Source of the DNA: Phaeocystidibacter marisrubri
GTDB taxonomy: Bacteria > Bacteroidota > Bacteroidia > Flavobacteriales > Schleiferiaceae
Length of the DNA: 64,000 nucleotides
Assembly (NCBI RefSeq): GCF_008933165.1
Contig: NZ_WBVQ01000001.1
Location: 496,001 to 560,000 of the forward strand
Reading direction: 5' to 3'
A model generated the notes under the pieces. It made no database searches. It was not told the origin of the DNA and was given only the letters and a program-made list of their open reading frames with translations. A program made the translations under genes and the position numbers. Below, in pieces: positions 59,873 to 64,000 of the stretch. Numbering within the stretch: the first letter of the stretch is position 1; each line of letters starts with the position of its first letter.

Positions 59873-61330
59873 TTATTTTTCTAGAGTTTCTCTCAACATT
59901 TGGCTGGCCACTTTCGGGTCAGCCTTTCCTTGTGATAGTTTCATCACTTCGCCCATAAAGAGTCCGAGTACACCTTTCTTTCCATTTTTGTACTCTTCTA
60001 CCTTGTCTGGATACTGTGCCAAAGCCGCATCAACATGTGCTTGAAGGGCGTTTGAATCGCTCTCTTGAACCCAGTCGTTTTCTGAAGCAATGGCCTCTGG
60101 TTTGCCGTCTGGTTTTTCCAAAAGAAGAGGGAAAATCTTCTGATTGGCCACTGTGTTACTCACCTTGCCATCATCTACGAGTGCAATCAGTTCTGCAATC
60201 GTAGCCGCTGGAACTGGGAAGTTTTCAATGACTTCTGCACGTTCATTCAGCCAACCTTTAATTGGACCTTGAATCCAGTTTGAAGCACCTTTGGCATTTT
60301 GAGTATGAGCCAAACACTCCTCAAAATACATGGCTACACTTTTATCTTCGGTTAATACTTTGGCGTCATAATCCGATAGCCCCAAGTTCTCCGTGTACTT
60401 CAAATAAAGTTCTCGCGGTAGGGGAGGGAGCGTAGTTTTTACCTTCTCTACATAGTCTTGTGTAACAACAACGGGTTGTAGATCTGGTTCAGGGAAGTAT
60501 CGATAGTCGTGTGCGTCTTCTTTCGCTCGTAAAATAGCTGTGGCACCGGTAGACGCATCGAATGTTCTGGTTTCTTGAACAATGGTTTCACCCGCTTCAA
60601 TAGCTGCAATTTGGCGGTTGATTTCGAAGTCGATGGACTTTTGAACATTGCGGAATGAGTTCAGGTTTTTCACCTCTACTTTGGTTCCAAACTTTTCTGT
60701 TCCTCTCTTTCGTACCGATACGTTCACGTCACAGCGAAGCGAGCCTTCCTCCATGTTCCCATCACTGATGTCGAGGTAGCGCACGAGCTTTCGAATCTCG
60801 TTCAAGTACGCATAAGCCTCCTCACCATTTCTAAAATCAGGTTCAGAAACGATTTCTAGAAGGGGTACGCCGGCACGGTTCAGGTCGATTAAAGAGTGGA
60901 AAGGATCCAAATCGTGAATACTCTTTCCCGAATCCTCTTCCATGTGAATTCGAGTCAGGTTGATGAATTTCTCACCTCCTTCTGTCGTTTCAATTCTCAC
61001 AGCACCTCCTGTACAGATAGGTGTTTTATCCTGAGTAATTTGATATCCTTTTGGAAGGTCGGCGTAGAAGTAATTCTTGCGCGCGTACTCATTCCATTCA
61101 CGGATGTCACAACCACAGGCTATGCCCAATCTCACGGCGTATTCAATCACCGATTTGTTGGCCACAGGTAAGGTACCTGGATGACCTAGTGATATTGGAG
61201 ATACTTGTGAATTGGGTGCAGCGCCATACTCTGTTGCGTCAGAGGAATAGGCTTTACTCTTGGTACTTAATTGGGTGTGGACTTCAAGTCCGATAATCGC
61301 CTCCCAGGCGTCCATTTTTGATGCGCTCAT
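59873..61330 (-). CDS. gatB: Asp-tRNA(Asn)/Glu-tRNA(Gln) amidotransferase subunit B
   Basis: 485 residues. Subunit of GatCAB that phosphorylates mischarged Glu-tRNA(Gln) or Asp-tRNA(Asn). Seen: WEAIIGLEVHTQLSTKSKAY, YFYADLPKGYQITQ, RIHMEEDSGKS, LIDLNRAGVPLLEIVSEPD, GSLRCDVNVSVR, KNLNSFRNVQKSIDFEINRQ, and a C-terminal YqeY-like tail domain ending LGLFMGEVMKLSQGKADPKV. An in-frame ATG five codons later is also possible. No gatA or gatC adjacent. Confidence 0.96.
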   Translation of the reverse strand: MSASKMDAWEAIIGLEVHTQLSTKSKAYSSDATEYGAAPNSQVSPISLGHPGTLPVANKSVIEYAVRLGIACGCDIREWNEYARKNYFYADLPKGYQITQDKTPICTGGAVRIETTEGGEKFINLTRIHMEEDSGKSIHDLDPFHSLIDLNRAGVPLLEIVSEPDFRNGEEAYAYLNEIRKLVRYLDISDGNMEEGSLRCDVNVSVRKRGTEKFGTKVEVKNLNSFRNVQKSIDFEINRQIAAIEAGETIVQETRTFDASTGATAILRAKEDAHDYRYFPEPDLQPVVVTQDYVEKVKTTLPPLPRELYLKYTENLGLSDYDAKVLTEDKSVAMYFEECLAHTQNAKGASNWIQGPIKGWLNERAEVIENFPVPAATIAELIALVDDGKVSNTVANQKIFPLLLEKPDGKPEAIASENDWVQESDSNALQAHVDAALAQYPDKVEEYKNGKKGVLGLFMGEVMKLSQGKADPKVASQMLRETLEK

Positions 61331-61399
61331 TGATCGCGTTTTTGCAGCAGTGCAAAGTAAGTAAATCCGCAGGGAATCTGGGAATGTGTTAACACTCTC

Positions 61400-62422
61400 T
61401 TAGGCCTGAAAGTCAGAAATAAATCGATCGATGATTCTGTAAATAACGCCAGAATCTTCATCCATCTCAATGGAGATGTCTTGAATGTAAGTGGGAATGG
61501 CATCTAACTCAGCATTGGAAGGCCAGCGAACAAAGTCTTTACGGGTGGTAATGATACATTCTACATTGCTGTTTTCAAATGCATTGATCATCCTCTGAGC
61601 ATCGGAATGGGTATAATCCCGATGATCTTTGAATCGAAGGGAATGAACTTCAACACCTCGATCTATGAGGTGGTTGATGAGGTGATCTGGACTCGCAATA
61701 CCCGTTACTACCAATGCTGATTTGGGGTTCTGCACGCTGTGATTCTGCGCATTGGTGAGGGGGAGGTAGGTCATTCTACTCATGGACAGAGTGTGGACAT
61801 CCGTAGGATTAATCTCCTTGCGTAGAATTTCACGCTCCTCTTGATTCAGTTTATGTGGACACTTGGTCACGGTGATGATATCCGCTCTTTCCAAGGCTCG
61901 CACATCTTCACGCAAGTTTCCTGCGGGCAGTAGAAAATCTTTGGTGAATAAGTCGTTGTACGGAGTGAGAACCCAATTCAATCCTGCATGCACATAGCGA
62001 TGTTGGAATGCATCATCTAATACAATTACATCGGGGGCATTTTTATCTTGAAGTAATTGATTCACACCATTCACTCGATCTTCGCAAACAACCACCTTAA
62101 CATGGGGGAAGCGCTGCGCGATTTGAAGTGGTTCATCTCCGATTTCTCTAGCGGTGCTATTAGGAGTAGCTTCGAGGTAACCCTTGGTTTTTCTGCCATA
62201 CCCCCTGCTCAAAACAGCAATTTTATATTTTTCAGAAAATTGATGTAGAATCCACTCGGTGTGAGGTGTTTTTCCCGTGCCACCCGCAGATATGTTTCCC
62301 ATACAAATGATGGGAATGGGGAATGACTTAGAGCGAAGTATTCCCAAGTCGAACAGGGAGTTGCGAACAGAAGTTGCAATCCAGTAAAGGGGTACAAAGG
62401 GTAGAAGCAGTGGTCTTCGCAT
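61400..62422 (-). CDS. lpxK: Tetraacyldisaccharide 4'-kinase LpxK
   Basis: 340-residue membrane-associated kinase that phosphorylates the 4' position of lipid A disaccharide. P-loop MGNISAGGTGKTPHTEWIL near residue 45, AVLSRGYGRKTKGYLE, IGDEPLQIAQRFP, VIVLDDAFQHRYVHAGLN with the catalytic Asp, and a hydrophobic N-terminus (LLPFVPLYWIATSVRNSLF). Nine bases after miaA. Confidence 0.94.
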   Translation of the reverse strand: MRRPLLLPFVPLYWIATSVRNSLFDLGILRSKSFPIPIICMGNISAGGTGKTPHTEWILHQFSEKYKIAVLSRGYGRKTKGYLEATPNSTAREIGDEPLQIAQRFPHVKVVVCEDRVNGVNQLLQDKNAPDVIVLDDAFQHRYVHAGLNWVLTPYNDLFTKDFLLPAGNLREDVRALERADIITVTKCPHKLNQEEREILRKEINPTDVHTLSMSRMTYLPLTNAQNHSVQNPKSALVVTGIASPDHLINHLIDRGVEVHSLRFKDHRDYTHSDAQRMINAFENSNVECIITTRKDFVRWPSNAELDAIPTYIQDISIEMDEDSGVIYRIIDRFISDFQA

Positions 62423-62431
62423 GCGACGAAT

Positions 62432-63337
62432 TTAGCGCAATTTAGATTCGATAGTTACTAATGCTTCATCGAAATCCGTAGGATTAAAGAGACGTAGATC
62501 GCTCTCTTTGCGATTCCATGTGAGCTGACGCTTCGCGTAGTTTCTGCTGTTCTGTTTTATCTTGGCTATGCAGGTTTCTCGATCCATCAATCCGTCAAAA
62601 TGGTCAAACCACTCGCGGTACCCCACCGTTTGCAATGCCGTAAAGTGTCGGAAGGGTAGAACTGAACGAGCTTCTTCTTCCAATCCCTCAGAAACCATGA
62701 GATCTACTCTTGTGTTGATGCGCTCATACAGAATTTCTCTCTCCCAATCCGGAGCGATTTTAATCACGTCAAAAGGCCTACTTGTACGCTTTTTACTGCG
62801 GAAAACGGAGTAAGGCTTTCCGGTTTGAAGACAGATTTCTAGGGCTCTGATCACTCTTTGGTGGTTGTGCAAATCCACCCGTTTAGCATGTTCGGGATCT
62901 AATTTGAGTAACATCTCACGCAATGGATCGATTCCGTTTTGGGCAAATTCCGCATTGAGTCGTTCGCGAATGGAAGGATCAACTTCAGGCATGTCATCAA
63001 ACCCCTCCATCAACGCTTTGGCAAAGAGTCCACTTCCTCCAACTACAATCTGGACAGGGTTTTTGGAGAATAGCATATCGAGCTTAGCTAGTGCCTCACG
63101 TTCGTACTCGCCTGCAGATAGCGGTGTTTCAATGGAGCGGTCGGCAATGAAATGATGAACAGCTCTGGCCAATTCTTCTTCGGATGGGCGGGCAACACCA
63201 ATTTTGAGCTCACGATAGAATTGACGAGAATCACACGAGAGAATTTCTGACCCGAAGTGTTCTGCCAATTGTATGGCCCATTCGGTTTTTCCAGAAGCGG
63301 TTGGGCCTAGTACTGCAATGAGCGTTGGTTTCGACAT
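62432..63337 (-). CDS. miaA: tRNA dimethylallyltransferase MiaA
   Basis: 301 residues. Adds a dimethylallyl group to A37 of tRNAs reading UNN codons. P-loop AVLGPTASGKTEWAIQLA, ILSCDSRQFYREL with the catalytic Asp, VVGGSGLFAKAL, and the C-terminal TVGYREWFDHFDG and QNSRNYAKRQLTWNRK segments. A GACCTTTG box sits next to its start (one mismatch to TAnnTTTG). Upstream of lpxK. Confidence 0.95.
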   Translation of the reverse strand: MSKPTLIAVLGPTASGKTEWAIQLAEHFGSEILSCDSRQFYRELKIGVARPSEEELARAVHHFIADRSIETPLSAGEYEREALAKLDMLFSKNPVQIVVGGSGLFAKALMEGFDDMPEVDPSIRERLNAEFAQNGIDPLREMLLKLDPEHAKRVDLHNHQRVIRALEICLQTGKPYSVFRSKKRTSRPFDVIKIAPDWEREILYERINTRVDLMVSEGLEEEARSVLPFRHFTALQTVGYREWFDHFDGLMDRETCIAKIKQNSRNYAKRQLTWNRKESDLRLFNPTDFDEALVTIESKLR

Positions 63338-63373
63338 GGGACAAAGGTCGACATACCCTCGACATAATGCAAT

Positions 63374-63397
63374 CGCCCCGCGCTATTAACGCAGGGC
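63374..63397 (-). terminator. Hairpin between the VWA-type gene and miaA
   Basis: GCCCTGCG pairs with CGCGGGGC on the minus strand (one U-G, which is A-C on the plus strand) around a short AT loop. There is no T tract, so it is a weak or non-canonical terminator for the upstream gene. Confidence 0.4.
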
Positions 63398-63431
63398 AAT
63401 ACACACAAACAATCACAAAAGAAAGAGGAGC

Positions 63432-64000
63432 TTAGTCGGTATGAGCTGAGGCTTGAAGATTTTGATAAAGTCGCATGAGCTGGATAAAGTCTGAACGTTC
63501 TCCATTTTCATCTCGACCTTTTCCGTTTACGGCTAGTTCAATAATTTCAGGTAGTTCAATTCGGAAATTATCATCTTCACGAAGAAGACCTGCAAAAGAG
63601 GCAACCGATAAAGCGAACAATTGGTCAGTGCTCATTTTGTCCTCAACACGATTTGAAATAGGGAGACTTTCTATGGCGCTAATATGTCCATTCGGAGATT
63701 TGTATCGAATGGAAACAGAGGCAATTTCTTCCGTATTTCCAGTAGGAGAAGAAGATTGATATTGGAGATTGGATTGTGAGCTGCCATCTCCTGGAACAAT
63801 CTCATAGATTGCGGTTACTTGATGATTGATTCCCACTTCGCCTCCATCTACTTCATCGTTGTCGAAATCTTCATCCTTTAACATCCGGTTTTCGTAACCA
63901 ATAAGGCGGTATTGCTTCACAAATAGTGGGTTGAACTCCACCTGTATTTTTGCATCCTTGGCCACCGTAAAGAAGGTGCCTCCAAACTCTTCTACGAAAA
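63432..64000 (-). CDS. VWA/YfbK-type protein, C-terminal part (5' end beyond the window)
   Basis: The frame enters from the right edge; about 190 C-terminal residues are present. The sequence IQVEFNPLFVKQYRLIGYENRML, VDGGEVGINHQVTAIYEIVP, ASVSIRYKSPNG and FALSVASFAGLLREDDNF is the DUF3520 region that follows a von Willebrand A domain in YfbK-like proteins, usually secreted or lipoprotein. The GTG at 63965 is not the real start because the frame continues upstream without a stop. A run of Ser/Gln near residue 75 of the visible part is probably a loop. Function unknown. Confidence 0.75.
   Translation of the reverse strand, partial: FVEEFGGTFFTVAKDAKIQVEFNPLFVKQYRLIGYENRMLKDEDFDNDEVDGGEVGINHQVTAIYEIVPGDGSSQSNLQYQSSSPTGNTEEIASVSIRYKSPNGHISAIESLPISNRVEDKMSTDQLFALSVASFAGLLREDDNFRIELPEIIELAVNGKGRDENGERSDFIQLMRLYQNLQASAHTD

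Noticed and set aside
1-64000. CRISPR arrays, prophage, insertion sequences, rRNA or tRNA genes
   Set aside because: No regularly spaced repeats, integrase, transposase or structural RNA signature was found on either strand.

Overview
The window is chromosomal DNA from a Bacteroidota bacterium, most likely a marine member of the Flavobacteriales; I cannot place it to genus. The evidence is: type IX secretion system (T9SS) sorting domains on two large exported proteins and a T9SS plug protein; a complete Na+-translocating NADH:quinone reductase (nqrABCDEF); bacillithiol genes (bshA, ytxJ); GWxTD, DUF3667, DUF5103, DUF4369 and DUF2490 family proteins; and promoters of the Bacteroidota type (TTTG ... 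TAnnTTTG). I see no tRNA, rRNA, CRISPR array, prophage or insertion sequence. The region is dense, mostly core gene content with a few poorly known genes.

Layout. 1-7.1 kb: partial mtaB, a divergent peptide-binding lipoprotein, then a minus-strand unit of a 91-residue tail-anchored protein, mutL, two rhomboid proteases and a membrane-anchored phosphatase/nuclease. 7.1-13.1 kb: a GH3/beta-lactamase fusion, a YwqK repeat protein and bshA as a tightly overlapping plus-strand unit, then a SUI1-type factor and a SpoU methyltransferase. 13.1-18.8 kb: a candidate minus-strand small RNA, an ECF sigma factor with a zinc-binding anti-sigma partner, a haem-binding protein, uvrA, a second sigma factor and a 48-residue protein. 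18.8-26.6 kb: recQ, tatC-lptB, tsaC, apaG, DUF3667 and the T9SS plug protein. 26.7-32.7 kb: the nqr operon with its terminator. 32.8-42.9 kb: mixed small genes, including a sulfotransferase, a truncated haemoglobin, apbE, an orphan isoprenoid-synthase-like protein, an NqrM-like protein, murB and an aminotransferase. 43-54.4 kb: valS, an M1 peptidase, rlmB, a GWxTD protein, rmuC, ung, a 41-residue lipoprotein, ytxJ, an outer-membrane-type protein and lipA. 54.4-64 kb: a BNR-repeat T9SS substrate, gap, a redoxin, gatB, lpxK, miaA and the end of a VWA-type protein.

Functional links. The nqr operon, apbE (which attaches FMN to NqrB and NqrC) and a four-cysteine NqrM-like protein together supply the sodium pump and two probable assembly factors. 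bshA and ytxJ belong to bacillithiol metabolism. tsaC and mtaB act in sequence on t6A37 of tRNA, and miaA modifies A37 of other tRNAs. lptB and lpxK serve lipopolysaccharide; murB and the GH3 fusion serve peptidoglycan synthesis and recycling.

The least expected signals are in the DNA between and across genes. Two strong intrinsic terminators lie inside the coding sequence of the convergent neighbour (valS terminator in the M1 peptidase gene; redoxin terminator in gap). Four convergent pairs share a 4-base stop-codon overlap. Five genes have a TAnnTTTG box so close to the start codon that leaderless mRNAs are likely. A two-hairpin candidate small RNA lies at about 13135-13220, and a nested inverted repeat covers the start of the 48-residue gene. 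Among proteins, MutL appears to have lost all its C-terminal endonuclease motifs, and one orphan protein carries both metal motifs of class I terpenoid synthases.
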